From the NCBI GenBank assembly GCA_034926415.1, contig JAYFRC010000054.1:1-18986 (forward strand): 18,986 bases of DNA. Direction: 5' to 3'. The notes beneath the pieces were generated by a model. The model did no database searches. It saw only the letters and a program-made list of their open reading frames with translations, and had not been told where the DNA came from. The position numbers were made by a program, and so were the translations under genes. This DNA comes from JAYFRC01 sp034926415 (GTDB taxonomy: Bacteria > Bacillota > Clostridia > Oscillospirales > Oscillospiraceae). Shown here in pieces: positions 1 through 8,384 of the stretch (the first letter of the stretch is position 1; each line of letters begins with the position of its first letter).

Positions 1-16
1 CCCCCCGCGCCACGGG

Positions 17-1870
17 TCATATCAGCAGCACCCCGTCCGTGGGGCAAAGCGTGAAAGACGCCTCTCCGTTTTCCGTCAGGAAGCTCTCCAGCGTGACCGC
101 GTCGGTCGCGAGAGATCCCTTCCACGGCACGCGGCAGGGCAGTGGGACCGTTCCGGCGTTCACGGCCGCGATTGCGGTCTTCCCGCCGAAGCTGCGGGAA
201 AATATCAGAAGCGGCCCTTCCGCGCGAAGATACTTTATATCGCCGCGGCGAAGGCACTCCCTCTCTGTCCGGGCGCGGCCGAGAGCTTTGTACAGGAAGC
301 GCAGCTCCGCGTCCTCGCGTCCCCAGGGATACGTCCCTCTGTTGAACGGATCCTCGCAGCCCTCCTGTCCGGCCTCGTCGCCGTAAAATATCGCGGGCGA
401 GCCGGGGAATGCGTAAAGCAGGATCGCAGCCAGGCGCAGGCGGCGTTTTCCGGTCTCACGCTCCGACTCGCTAAGCCGCCAGGCCGCGCGGAACGCGCGG
501 GTCGTGCCGCCGAGGTCGGCGCTCTGGCCGAGCAGAGTCAGTATGCGCGGGGTGTCGTGGGTGCCGAGTATATTCATCGCACTGTAAAACGCGGGATGGG
601 GATAGTGCTCGCGTATCGTCTCCATGTTTTCCATAAAGCTCTCCGCCGCGCCGCCGCACAGAAAGTTTATTATCGCAGTGCGGAGAGGATAGTTCATCAG
701 GCCGTGGCACTCGGAGCCGAGAAGGTATTTTTTTCGCTCGTGGTAGGCGACCTTGTTGCTTCCGTCTTCCCATACCTCGCCTATTATAACCGCGTCATCC
801 TTTTCCTCAGCCGCGGCGGAGCGGAGCGCGGCGATAAAGCTGTCCGGCAGCTCGTCGGCCACGTCAAGCCTCCAACCGGACGCCCCGGCCCTCAGCCAGC
901 GGCGGACTATCGAATCTTCATTATATATAATGTAATCCTTATAGGACTTATCCGACTCGTTGACCTGCGGAAGCGTTCTGACACCCCACCAGCAGGAGTA
1001 TTCGTCCGGCCAGTATGTGAACCGGTACCAGGGATAGTATTTCGAGTCGCAGCTCTGCGCCGCGCCTGTCTCAGAATAAAAGCCGAGGGCGTTGAAATAG
1101 CGGCTGTTGCTGCCCGTGTGGTTGAAAACCCCGTCGAGCACGACTCGCATTCCGCGCGTTTTTGCCTCGGCGCAAAGCGTGCGGAAATCCTCTTCCGTTC
1201 CGAGCATCGGGTCAATATTCCCGTAATCGGCCGTGTCGTAGCGGTGGTTGCTGGCCGATTCGAAAATGGGGTTTAAGTATATAATTGTAACCGACAGCGA
1301 TTCAAGATAGTCAAGCTCTGAAATTATCCCCGCGATGCTGCCGCCGAAAAAGTCGCGGTTCGTTATCTCTCCGTTTTCCGGGATATAAGCCGGGCCGTCG
1401 TCCCAGTTTTCGTGTACCCACCGGTCGCCGACCATTCCGGAGGCGTCCGGTACTGACAGGCGCTTGAATCTGTCGGGGAATATCTGGTACGTCACTCCGC
1501 CGCCAAACCACTCCGGCGTTTTTTCGCTCCCGTCGTAGATCGTCAGCTGGAACGAGCGCACGTTCGCGTCGTACCTGAGTCCGTCGAGCCCAAAATACGC
1601 ACGGCTTCCGTCGTCGCGTTCAAGTATAAACGAGTACCACAGCAGTTCCGGCTCGCCCGACGCAGCAAACGTCAGCGAGCAGGTGTCCCCGCTCCGCTCC
1701 ATCGGCAGTTCCAGCCGTCTCTCACCGAAATCATACCACCCGGTAAGCGACGCGCGCGAAAACCCCTCCGGCAGCCTGAGGCGCAGTGAGACTTCTGTCC
1801 TTAACTCCACAGCTCCGAACGGACTTTTGTAATATTCGTCTTTTGGGTCAAAAATTACCGTATCTGACAT
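17..1870 (-). CDS. GH13 alpha-amylase-family glycosidase (neopullulanase/cyclomaltodextrinase-like)
   Basis: This is a 617-residue enzyme of glycoside hydrolase family 13, expected to cleave alpha-1,4 (perhaps also alpha-1,6) bonds in maltooligosaccharides, cyclodextrins or glycogen fragments. Visible in order: an N-terminal beta-sandwich (about 20-115) like that of neopullulanases; the barrel from about 120 (GVTYQIFPDRF); conserved region I DGVFNH at 246-251; region II GWRLDVADE with the likely nucleophile D336; region III GEVWED with the likely acid/base E365; region IV LGTHDT with the likely transition-state stabiliser D439; and a C-terminal beta domain from about 540. No signal peptide is visible, so it should act in the cytoplasm. 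GAGGG lies just before the ATG. The gene follows mrdA on the same strand after a strong hairpin, so it may be transcribed separately or conditionally. The family is certain; the exact substrate (cyclomaltodextrinase, neopullulanase or maltogenic amylase) is not. Confidence 0.9.
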   Translation of the reverse strand: MSDTVIFDPKDEYYKSPFGAVELRTEVSLRLRLPEGFSRASLTGWYDFGERRLELPMERSGDTCSLTFAASGEPELLWYSFILERDDGSRAYFGLDGLRYDANVRSFQLTIYDGSEKTPEWFGGGVTYQIFPDRFKRLSVPDASGMVGDRWVHENWDDGPAYIPENGEITNRDFFGGSIAGIISELDYLESLSVTIIYLNPIFESASNHRYDTADYGNIDPMLGTEEDFRTLCAEAKTRGMRVVLDGVFNHTGSNSRYFNALGFYSETGAAQSCDSKYYPWYRFTYWPDEYSCWWGVRTLPQVNESDKSYKDYIIYNEDSIVRRWLRAGASGWRLDVADELPDSFIAALRSAAAEEKDDAVIIGEVWEDGSNKVAYHERKKYLLGSECHGLMNYPLRTAIINFLCGGAAESFMENMETIREHYPHPAFYSAMNILGTHDTPRILTLLGQSADLGGTTRAFRAAWRLSESERETGKRRLRLAAILLYAFPGSPAIFYGDEAGQEGCEDPFNRGTYPWGREDAELRFLYKALGRARTERECLRRGDIKYLRAEGPLLIFSRSFGGKTAIAAVNAGTVPLPCRVPWKGSLATDAVTLESFLTENGEASFTLCPTDGVLLI

Positions 1871-1888
1871 TTTTCCCTCTTGATAATA

Positions 1889-1927
1889 TACCCGCCGTAA
1901 TATATTCCAAATATATTACGGCGGGTA
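1889..1927 (-). terminator. Perfect 17-bp inverted repeat between mrdA and the amylase
   Basis: The arms at 1889-1905 and 1911-1927 are perfectly complementary, with the 5-nt loop TCCAA/TTGGA. The hairpin starts about 10 nt after the mrdA stop and ends about 18 nt before the amylase ATG. On the minus strand it is followed by TTATCAAGAGGG rather than a clean T-tract, while on the plus strand it is followed by ATCATATTTTT. It could end the mre-mrdA transcript, act as a partial attenuator, or protect the upstream mRNA. The hairpin is certain; the terminator role is inferred. Confidence 0.6.
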
Positions 1928-1936
1928 ATCATATTT

Positions 1937-3943
1937 TTACGGAATGAGCTGATTCTCGCCAATAATCGTCGTGCCTATCTCGTCCTCTGCAAAATACTGG
2001 TTGAGGATGCCGACGGCGGTGGAAGCGAGGGACGCGCCGGCGCCGGCCTTTTCGATAACGACGGCGACCGCTATCTGCGGGTCGTCGTATGGCGCGAAGC
2101 AGACGAAGGTGCCGTTTGCTACTTTGTCGTTTGTCTGAACGGATCCGGTCTTCGCGCCCGCATCGACTATGCAGCTGGAAAACGCCGAGGAGATGGACCC
2201 GCTCTTGACTAGGTTGTGCATGCCCTCCATAACAGCCTCGCGGTCGGCCTGGTCAATGTCGATGGTATTGAGGACCTCGACAGGCTCTTCCTTGATGAGC
2301 TGGGTATTGTCGTAGGACTTCACGCTTTCAAGCAGATGACATTTATAATGCGTGCCACCGTTGACGAGCGTCGCTATATAGTTTGCGAGCTGGAGCGGGG
2401 TAAACAGGTAGTTGGCCTGGCCGAAAGCCGCCCAGGGCGCGAGATCCTGTCCCGCTTCCTCCTCGGCGAGCTGGCCGGATTTGTCTCCTATTTCTATGCC
2501 GGTGCTCTGGCCGAGCCCGAAAGCCGCGGCATATTCGTTCAGCTTGTCGAGCCCGAGCCGATAGCCCATCTCGGCGAAGAAGTAGTTGCATGAGACGGTT
2601 ATGGCCTGCGTCACGTTCACATATCCGTGTCCGGCTCTGTACCAGCAGTATGCGTGGTCGCCAGTTGACGCGTTGGGATAATACCAGCAGCCTGTGTCGT
2701 ATATGCGGTCGGTCCTCGATATCTTACCCTCGCTCAGCGCGGCGATAGCGGTCAGCGGCTTGAAGGTCGAGCCGGGCGCGTACAGTCCCTGCGTCGCGCG
2801 GTTCAGAAATGGGGAAGAGGGGTCATCCTTGAGCGTATTGTAATCCTCGCTGTACGTCGCTAGGCTGTACGTGGGGTAGGACGCGAGGGCCAGGACTCCG
2901 CCTGTGTTCACATCAACGACGGCAACCGCGCCGCCGCGGGATATGCCGTCCTTTTCAGTCAGGGAGTCTATCTCCTGGGCGAGCAGGCTCTCCGCGGTCT
3001 CCTGAAGGTCGAGGTCGAGCGTCAGTTCCACGGTGTCACCGGGTTTTGGCTCGGTGGAATAGAGCTCGCTTGTGACCTTGCCCTCGCTGTTTGTATTTAT
3101 TATGCGCGTTCCGTCGGTTCCATGCAGATATTCCTCAAACGCGGACTCAACGCCGTCCCTGCCTATGGTGGCGTTTATAGAATACCCGCTGTCCTTGAGC
3201 GCGGCGTACTGATCTTCGTCTATTGCGCCAACGCGTCCGAGCACATGCGCCGCCGCGTTCGTCAAATACTGGCGCGTATTGCTCGTCTGTATGTCGGCGC
3301 CGAGGTAGTCACCGTCCTTGACGAGCGTTATGAAGCTTGAATCTATGCCCGAGGCCATAACGTAGGACGACATGCTTACGAGCTTTCGAAGCGCCAGTTC
3401 GTAGCGCACAGCCATTATCTTCCGGGCGTCGGCATCCGAATATGAGGCGTCGATGTCAAACGCTTCGCGCATCGCGGAGAACAGTTCCGGCGCCGTCATC
3501 GTGTCCATGCTCCACTCTTTGTTCGTCAGGTATTTGTTGAAGCGCGAAAGCTGTATGTCAGTGGTCATGTCGGTAGTGTATGTGAATGGTGCGGTCTTTG
3601 ACAGCGGCAGGTTATCGGTATATGCGACGCCGTTGCTTTGGCATAGATTTATAAGCCGCAGTATTGCGGCGTTTTCGTCGGTGTCCTCGCCGAGAAGCGA
3701 CGCGTCGAATGTAAGGGTATAGGTCAGGGAATTTGAGACCATGACCTTACCGTTCCTGTCGGTTATAACTCCGCGAGCAGCCTCGACACTGGTGGATTTG
3801 ACTATCTGGCGCATGGACTGCTCAAGGTATTCGCTGCCGTGGACTATCTGTACGTTAAACAAAACGAAGACGTACCCGCACAGCACGACGAGCAGGAATG
3901 CCGCGAGGCATATGAGCCTGTTTCTGATGGACTTAGATTCCAA
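1937..3943 (-). CDS. mrdA: Penicillin-binding protein 2, elongasome peptidoglycan transpeptidase
   Basis: This is a class B penicillin-binding protein of 668 residues that cross-links peptidoglycan during lateral wall growth. It has a short cytoplasmic start, one membrane anchor (about 8-30), a dimerisation/pedestal region (about 50-290) and a transpeptidase domain (about 330-650). Active-site motifs are all present: S392-T-F-K (catalytic Ser392), S451-C-N, and K598-T-G. It lies directly after mreC and mreD, the usual place for the PBP2 that works with MreCD and the SEDS polymerase RodA; no rodA is seen here. The start is an unusual TTG, supported by AAAGGAAGG six nt upstream and by the hydrophobic anchor following immediately. 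The closest alternative is an FtsI-type class B PBP, which the mre context argues against. Confidence 0.93.
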   Translation of the reverse strand: MESKSIRNRLICLAAFLLVVLCGYVFVLFNVQIVHGSEYLEQSMRQIVKSTSVEAARGVITDRNGKVMVSNSLTYTLTFDASLLGEDTDENAAILRLINLCQSNGVAYTDNLPLSKTAPFTYTTDMTTDIQLSRFNKYLTNKEWSMDTMTAPELFSAMREAFDIDASYSDADARKIMAVRYELALRKLVSMSSYVMASGIDSSFITLVKDGDYLGADIQTSNTRQYLTNAAAHVLGRVGAIDEDQYAALKDSGYSINATIGRDGVESAFEEYLHGTDGTRIINTNSEGKVTSELYSTEPKPGDTVELTLDLDLQETAESLLAQEIDSLTEKDGISRGGAVAVVDVNTGGVLALASYPTYSLATYSEDYNTLKDDPSSPFLNRATQGLYAPGSTFKPLTAIAALSEGKISRTDRIYDTGCWYYPNASTGDHAYCWYRAGHGYVNVTQAITVSCNYFFAEMGYRLGLDKLNEYAAAFGLGQSTGIEIGDKSGQLAEEEAGQDLAPWAAFGQANYLFTPLQLANYIATLVNGGTHYKCHLLESVKSYDNTQLIKEEPVEVLNTIDIDQADREAVMEGMHNLVKSGSISSAFSSCIVDAGAKTGSVQTNDKVANGTFVCFAPYDDPQIAVAVVIEKAGAGASLASTAVGILNQYFAEDEIGTTIIGENQLIP

Positions 3944-3976
3944 AGACTGCCTTCCTTTCAGAAAGTCGTGTTGTCG

Positions 3977-4483
3977 TCACGAACGGGTGAATTTTGTGTG
4001 TATAAGGTAAACGAGCGGGTAAAGCGGGAAAACTGCGAGTATCGACGCCAGCATCTCCCGCGCTCCGACGGACGCCACGGCGGAAAACGAGGCCGAGTGG
4101 AACATCATCATGTAGCCGCCCAAAAACGCGTCAACCACGACGAAGGCTATCCCGGCGTATACCACGCCGCCGAACACTCCGCCAGAGACCCAGAACCGCG
4201 CTATGAGCGAAACGATAAGCGCCGCCACCGTAAACGAGATGACGTATATGCCGCCTATGGGCACATAGCCGCCGAATTCGCATACCATGCCGAAGACGAT
4301 GGCAAATATCGTGCCGGGCACGCTGCCCTCGCGCGCGGCGACTAGGGCCACTATTACGGGAAGCAGAAACGGCATCTCGCCGAATACTTTAATGTTATCG
4401 AGCACAAGCTCCTGCACTATGGCGGCGGCGATGAAAAGCAGGGAATAGACGACCCACTTGGCCGTAATGTCGGTTCGCGTCAA
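3977..4483 (-). CDS. mreD: Rod shape-determining protein MreD
   Basis: This is a 168-residue, almost entirely hydrophobic protein with about five or six membrane segments, as expected for MreD, the integral membrane partner of MreC that helps activate the PBP2/RodA wall synthase. Sequence conservation in MreD is low, so the call leans on hydropathy, length and position between mreC and mrdA. The start codon is TTG; it is favoured by a near-perfect AAAGGAGG nine nt upstream, and a later ATG would remove the first membrane helix. The gap to mreC is 31 nt and to mrdA 33 nt, which suggests one transcript. Confidence 0.87.
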   Translation of the reverse strand: MTRTDITAKWVVYSLLFIAAAIVQELVLDNIKVFGEMPFLLPVIVALVAAREGSVPGTIFAIVFGMVCEFGGYVPIGGIYVISFTVAALIVSLIARFWVSGGVFGGVVYAGIAFVVVDAFLGGYMMMFHSASFSAVASVGAREMLASILAVFPLYPLVYLIHTKFTRS

Positions 4484-4514
4484 GCCGAGCCGCCTCCTTT
4501 CGCAATGATTGCGG

Positions 4515-5357
4515 TCATTCCACCACGTCGAACGCGGTGATGACGAACACCTCGGTCAGTGAATCGAAGTCCACGGCCGGAGAAACGACCGCATAGTCGG
4601 CGCTTCCCGACGCGTCGGTCTGGACCGATGTCACGGAGCCGATGACCAGCCCGGGCGGGTAATAGCCGCCGAGCCCCGAGGACACCACAAGATCGCCGTT
4701 TATGATATCTCCGTTTTCGGAGATGTATTCAAGGCGCAACTGGTCTTGCCCCATGAGGTTAAAATCGCCCTGTGCGACAGCGGCCTCCTGCGTACGGAAC
4801 ACTCGGGCGCCCATCTCAAAATCGGTGTCGACGCAGGTCAGCACCGTGCACCAGTTCACGCCAACGTCCGTGACCGTGCCCACGACGCAGCCCTCTTCGT
4901 TTATAACGCAGTTCTTTATGGCGATGCCGTCCCTCGTGCCCTTGTTCAGCGTTATCGTCCGCGTCCAATTGGAGCTTGTCTGGTCGACGACTATGGCCGA
5001 GGCGCAGGTTAAATCGCGTTTTTGCTGGGCAAGGTTCAAAAGCTCGCGCAGACGGGCGTTCTCGTCGCTGTCGGTCTGGGCCTGACGCACCTGCTCCTCC
5101 ATATCCGCGACCTGCTTTTTGAGCTCCTTGTTCTCCTCGACGAGCGCGTCGTAGTCGGAGCTGTACTGTATGCGGTCGTCGATATATCCCGTGATGCCCG
5201 AAACGGCCGCGCGGAACGGCGACGCGAGTATGCCCCCGAGATTTTTAAGGGGCATCGCCGCGCCGTTTCCGAAAGCAGACATCACGGCCATCGTAACTGT
5301 TATTATAACTGCCGCGAGCAATATCCACAGTCCGTGTTTTTCAAGAAACATTTTCAC
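4515..5357 (-). CDS. mreC: Rod shape-determining protein MreC
   Basis: This is a 280-residue bitopic membrane protein. It has a single N-terminal transmembrane helix (about 9-29), a coiled coil (about 65-112, rich in E, K and Q with heptad Leu/Val), then the beta-rich extracytoplasmic MreC core. It organises the elongasome and contacts PBP2. Core landmarks include NKGTRDGI, GCVVGTV and SSGLGGYYPPGLVIG, the last a typical MreC glycine-rich loop. The likely start is GTG at 5357 with AGAAAGGT about 9 nt upstream; an ATG two codons in is possible but badly spaced. The gene follows maf after 135 nt. mreB, often found just before mreC, is not there. Confidence 0.93.
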   Translation of the reverse strand: MKMFLEKHGLWILLAAVIITVTMAVMSAFGNGAAMPLKNLGGILASPFRAAVSGITGYIDDRIQYSSDYDALVEENKELKKQVADMEEQVRQAQTDSDENARLRELLNLAQQKRDLTCASAIVVDQTSSNWTRTITLNKGTRDGIAIKNCVINEEGCVVGTVTDVGVNWCTVLTCVDTDFEMGARVFRTQEAAVAQGDFNLMGQDQLRLEYISENGDIINGDLVVSSGLGGYYPPGLVIGSVTSVQTDASGSADYAVVSPAVDFDSLTEVFVITAFDVVE

Positions 5358-5492
5358 TGTGCAAATACCTTTCTATATCAAGACGTTTGCGGGGATAGGG
5401 CAGAGAAGACCTCAGGCCTGCGGCGTTTTATCGTGAACACACTTCAATGTGCCGCGGCCCCTCGCCTTAGAAATCACTGATTTTCGAAGCGA

Positions 5493-6071
5493 TTATCTGA
5501 AAACATCCACTCCAAATTTTTTAAGCATCTCTCCGAGCTTCATAAGCGGCATGCCCATGACGTTGAAGAAGTCGCCGTCTATGCGCTCGACAAACAGCGC
5601 GCCTCGCCCCTGCACTCCGTAGGCCCCGGCCTTGTCCATCGGCTCGCCCGTCTTTATATACGCGCGTATCTCCTCCGGAAGGAGCTCGCGGAAATATACG
5701 TCGGTTGCGACGCTGTCGGTCAGTATCCTGTTGCCCTGCGATACGGTCACGCCGGTGCAGACGGAATGCTTTTTGCCGGAGAGCGACGAAAGAAACAAAA
5801 ACGCTTCGTCCTCGTCTTTCGGCTTGCCCAGCCGCTCGTCGCCGAGGAACACCATTGTGTCCGCCGTTATGACGATGTCCTCGGGCGCGGCCATGTTCGC
5901 CGCCGCCGCCGACTTTTCCGCAGAAATATATTCCACGGTGCGCCTCGGCGACAGCCCCTCGGGGTACCATTCGTCAACGTCGGGCACGGCTATCGCGAAA
6001 TTGTCGAGCCCGATGCGCCGCAGCAGCTCCTGCCTTCTCGGCGAGCGCGATGCCAGAACTATGCGTCCCAT
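5493..6071 (-). CDS. maf: Maf-family nucleotide pyrophosphatase
   Basis: This is a 192-residue Maf protein, a pyrophosphatase that hydrolyses non-canonical or pyrimidine nucleoside triphosphates to monophosphates. Family members act as a house-cleaning dTTPase/UTPase and have been linked to septum inhibition in Bacillus. The signature LASRSPRRQELL is at 6-17; ADTMV with the putative catalytic Asp71 and the GKPK lysines (83, 85) follow; EPMDKAGAYGVQG fits the YhdE-type (dTTP/UTP) subgroup better than the m7GTP-specific YceF type. Length is standard. Its ribosome-binding site is weak, and it starts 8 nt after the stop of the small upstream membrane gene, so translation may be coupled. It sits before mreC, its common position in Bacillota. 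Confidence 0.93.
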   Translation of the reverse strand: MGRIVLASRSPRRQELLRRIGLDNFAIAVPDVDEWYPEGLSPRRTVEYISAEKSAAAANMAAPEDIVITADTMVFLGDERLGKPKDEDEAFLFLSSLSGKKHSVCTGVTVSQGNRILTDSVATDVYFRELLPEEIRAYIKTGEPMDKAGAYGVQGRGALFVERIDGDFFNVMGMPLMKLGEMLKKFGVDVFR

Positions 6072-6079
6072 GTCCGAAC

Positions 6080-6223
6080 TCAGCGCCTGACTCGGCGCGG
6101 CATGACAACGCGCTTTTCGTGTCTCGCCCAGCTAACCGCGCCTATTACGCCGAGCGCAATTAACCCCGCGCCGGCGACGATGTTCATGACCGCACTGGCC
6201 AGAAAAATGTCGTTTTTCTTCAT
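6080..6223 (-). CDS. Small single-span membrane protein (47 residues), function unknown
   Basis: I do not recognise this protein. Reading the minus strand from the ATG at 6223 gives 47 codons and a TGA. The N-terminus is MKKNDIF, then a hydrophobic, glycine/alanine-rich stretch (about residues 6-32) long enough for one membrane helix, then a strongly basic tail ending MPRRVRR. GAGGTG lies about 6 nt before the ATG and the stop is only 8 nt before maf, so it looks like a translated first gene of a maf-containing unit. Charge distribution suggests the basic tail stays in the cytoplasm. It is too short for routine gene callers. The main doubt is that it is a chance open frame with fortuitous hydrophobicity. 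Confidence 0.55.
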   Translation of the reverse strand: MKKNDIFLASAVMNIVAGAGLIALGVIGAVSWARHEKRVVMPRRVRR

Positions 6224-6247
6224 TTCACACCTCAAAATCAAATACAG

Positions 6248-6276
6248 ATTGTATTACTATTCGTAATTATTACTAA
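6248..6276 (-). promoter_or_regulatory. Possible promoter before the small membrane gene and maf
   Basis: The 70 nt between the U32 gene and the 47-residue gene are very AT-rich against a GC-rich background. On the minus strand TACAAT (6253-6248) fits a -10 box, with a poor -35 (TTAGTA, 6276-6271) 17 nt upstream. The -10 match is good and the -35 match weak, so this is tentative. Confidence 0.3.
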
Positions 6277-6293
6277 AAGTTATTATTTTGTTC

Positions 6294-8384
6294 TCACTCT
6301 ACGCTTCTGAAAAACAGGCCGCGCGTAAAATCGTCCGGCGACCAGTCGCCCTTGCCGAGATACCGGCGGGCGACGGCGGCGCAGAGCTCGGGGCTCTCGT
6401 CGGTGAACCGGAGCCGCGCGAAGGTCAGGCCTATCCTCCTGTACTCGTCCCTGTCCGCTAGAAACAGGACCTTCGAATTTTCTATCTCGTTTCTGCATCC
6501 GAACGCGGGGAGCACAGGGAACGACGCACCGGTGCGGTCGTTAAGGGCGTTCTTTTCATCGCAGGCACGCCGGCAGTCGCCGCGCGCATTGTTTTTCATC
6601 AGGCAGTTTTCTATAAGCATCAGCGGAATCCGCCCGTAAACTATGGCCTCAAGCGGAAGCCGCTTGTCCATATCGCGTATCTGCTCCGAGCGGAGTTCGA
6701 ACGAGACGCACTGCGACGTCAGCCCCTCGGAGAGAAGGAACGCGAGCGCCTCCGAATTTGCCACGTTTAATCCGAAATCCCCGCAGAGCGGAAGGCCGAG
6801 ACCGTAAACGAGGCGAAAATGCGCTATATTTCCTATCATAACCATTTTCGCGCCTTTTTTCTTCGCGGTCTCAAGCAGGCCGCGAAGCTCCGGCTTTTCA
6901 CTCTGGAAGCATATCCTCGGCGGGACGGCGCAGAGCTGCGCCGTGCTGCCGCGAAACATCCCCTCGTCCAGCGCCCCGAAAAGTTCCAGCGGCACGTATA
7001 TCCTCGCGGGGCCGGTCTCGAGCAGCGCGGGCGTTATCTGCGAAAGCGACTTGACCGAAGCTGTAAACATCGGGAAAGCCGCCCCGCGCGGCTCCGGCTT
7101 TATCGGAACAAATTCTCCCCTCGCGCGGCCCGGCGCGGAGCAGCGCAGACGCTCGAGCTTGTCGAGCGCGCTGCGGCGAAGCTCGTTTATCGCGGAAACC
7201 GGCAGCGACAGCCCTTCGTCAAGCTCCACGTGCGCGCTTTCGCAGGAAAACACGGTTCCTCCGGTTTTTTTGAGCCTGTCCGCGACCTCGCGGCCGTCGA
7301 GAGAACGGTTTATCGCCTCCTCGGGCACGGGGCCGACGGCTTCGGCCCGGTTTCCGGAGTAGTCAAGGGCGGCGAGGCGCGCGGGCTTTCCCCGCAATAC
7401 GCTTATCCGCATCTCTACTGGCACGGCAAAATTTTCTTTATTTTCATAGGTGGAGCGGGCTACGGCGAAAAGCTCCTTCGCCTCTTTCGCGTTCTCGCTC
7501 CTGACGCCGAACATCTGCGGCCCTTTTTTATCGGTATAATATCCGTCGGTAAAGCCGCCTCGTGAGAACGCGTTGTATAGGTCTATCCATTCCTGTTTCG
7601 TCGGGCGGCGTTTTTCCCCTATCAGCTTTGAAAATATCCCCGTCACGACGGCGACATACTCGGCGCGCTTCATGCGCCCCTCTATCTTAAAGCTCGTCAC
7701 GCCCATGTCGATGAGCTCCGGTATATGGTCGGCCAGCGACATATCCTTTAGGCTCAGCGGGTAGCCGCGGCCGCAGGGGGAGTTTAATCCATAGGGCAGG
7801 CGGCAGGGCTGGGCACACGTTCCGCGGTTTCCGCTTCTCCCGCCGATGAGCGCGCTCATGGCGCACTGGCCGGAATAACACATACAATGCGCGCCGTGGA
7901 CGAAAATCTCCGTCTCCACGCCGCCCCTGGCGCAGACCTCGGCTATGCCGTCCCGCGTCATCTCTCTGGCGAGCACCACCCGGGAAATGCCGAGTCTCGC
8001 CGCCTCCAGAGCCCCGTCGAGCGAGCATATGCTCATCTGGGTACTGGCGTGCAGCGGAAGTTCCGGCGCGGCGGCGCGCACGGCGCGAAGCACGCCCCAG
8101 TCCTGGACGAGCACGGCGTCCGCGCCCATGTCGGACGCGGCGGCTGCGGTCTTCGCGGCCTCCGGCAGCTCGCGGTCTGACAGGAGCGTGTTAAGCGTAA
8201 GGTATACCTTAACTCCCCGGAGATGGCAGTAGCGCACAGCGTCCGCGAACTCCTCGGGGGTGAAATTTTTTGCGTTGCGGCGGGCATTGAAGTCGCCGAA
8301 CCCCATATATACAGCGCCGGCGCCGTTCTGTACGGCGGCCTGCAAAGCTTCCGGCGAGCCGGCGGGCGCAAGCAGTTCTGGCAT
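6294..8384 (-). CDS. Peptidase U32-family protein with DUF3656-type region, likely RNA hydroxylation enzyme
   Basis: This is a 696-residue U32-family protein. Despite the family name, characterised relatives TrhP (tRNA uridine hydroxylation) and RlhA (23S rRNA C2501 hydroxylation in E. coli) are iron-sulfur RNA-modifying proteins fed by prephenate. The TIM-barrel-like N-terminal part begins MPELLAPAGSPEAL, with HASTQMSI near 112-119. The probable Fe-S cysteines are C167, C169, C174, C190 and C194. The SFKIEGRMK signature follows. A long C-terminal region matches the longer RlhA/YdcP-like architecture rather than the roughly 450-residue TrhP, and near its end it carries further cysteines (ENCLMKN, GDCRRAC, FGCRNE) that could form a second metal site. 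The start overlaps the zapA stop by one nt (TGATG), so the two are cotranslated. Family is sure; RNA target is inferred. Confidence 0.85.
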   Translation of the reverse strand: MPELLAPAGSPEALQAAVQNGAGAVYMGFGDFNARRNAKNFTPEEFADAVRYCHLRGVKVYLTLNTLLSDRELPEAAKTAAAASDMGADAVLVQDWGVLRAVRAAAPELPLHASTQMSICSLDGALEAARLGISRVVLAREMTRDGIAEVCARGGVETEIFVHGAHCMCYSGQCAMSALIGGRSGNRGTCAQPCRLPYGLNSPCGRGYPLSLKDMSLADHIPELIDMGVTSFKIEGRMKRAEYVAVVTGIFSKLIGEKRRPTKQEWIDLYNAFSRGGFTDGYYTDKKGPQMFGVRSENAKEAKELFAVARSTYENKENFAVPVEMRISVLRGKPARLAALDYSGNRAEAVGPVPEEAINRSLDGREVADRLKKTGGTVFSCESAHVELDEGLSLPVSAINELRRSALDKLERLRCSAPGRARGEFVPIKPEPRGAAFPMFTASVKSLSQITPALLETGPARIYVPLELFGALDEGMFRGSTAQLCAVPPRICFQSEKPELRGLLETAKKKGAKMVMIGNIAHFRLVYGLGLPLCGDFGLNVANSEALAFLLSEGLTSQCVSFELRSEQIRDMDKRLPLEAIVYGRIPLMLIENCLMKNNARGDCRRACDEKNALNDRTGASFPVLPAFGCRNEIENSKVLFLADRDEYRRIGLTFARLRFTDESPELCAAVARRYLGKGDWSPDDFTRGLFFRSVE

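Noticed and set aside
1..16. GC-rich end after the amylase stop, possibly the start of a terminator hairpin
   Set aside because: Only a 4-bp stem (CCCG/CGGG) fits before the window ends, too little to call.
5358..5492. Possible small gene or mreB remnant between maf and mreC
   Set aside because: Only a 20-codon GTG-started frame is present, with no good ribosome-binding site or similarity that I can recognise.
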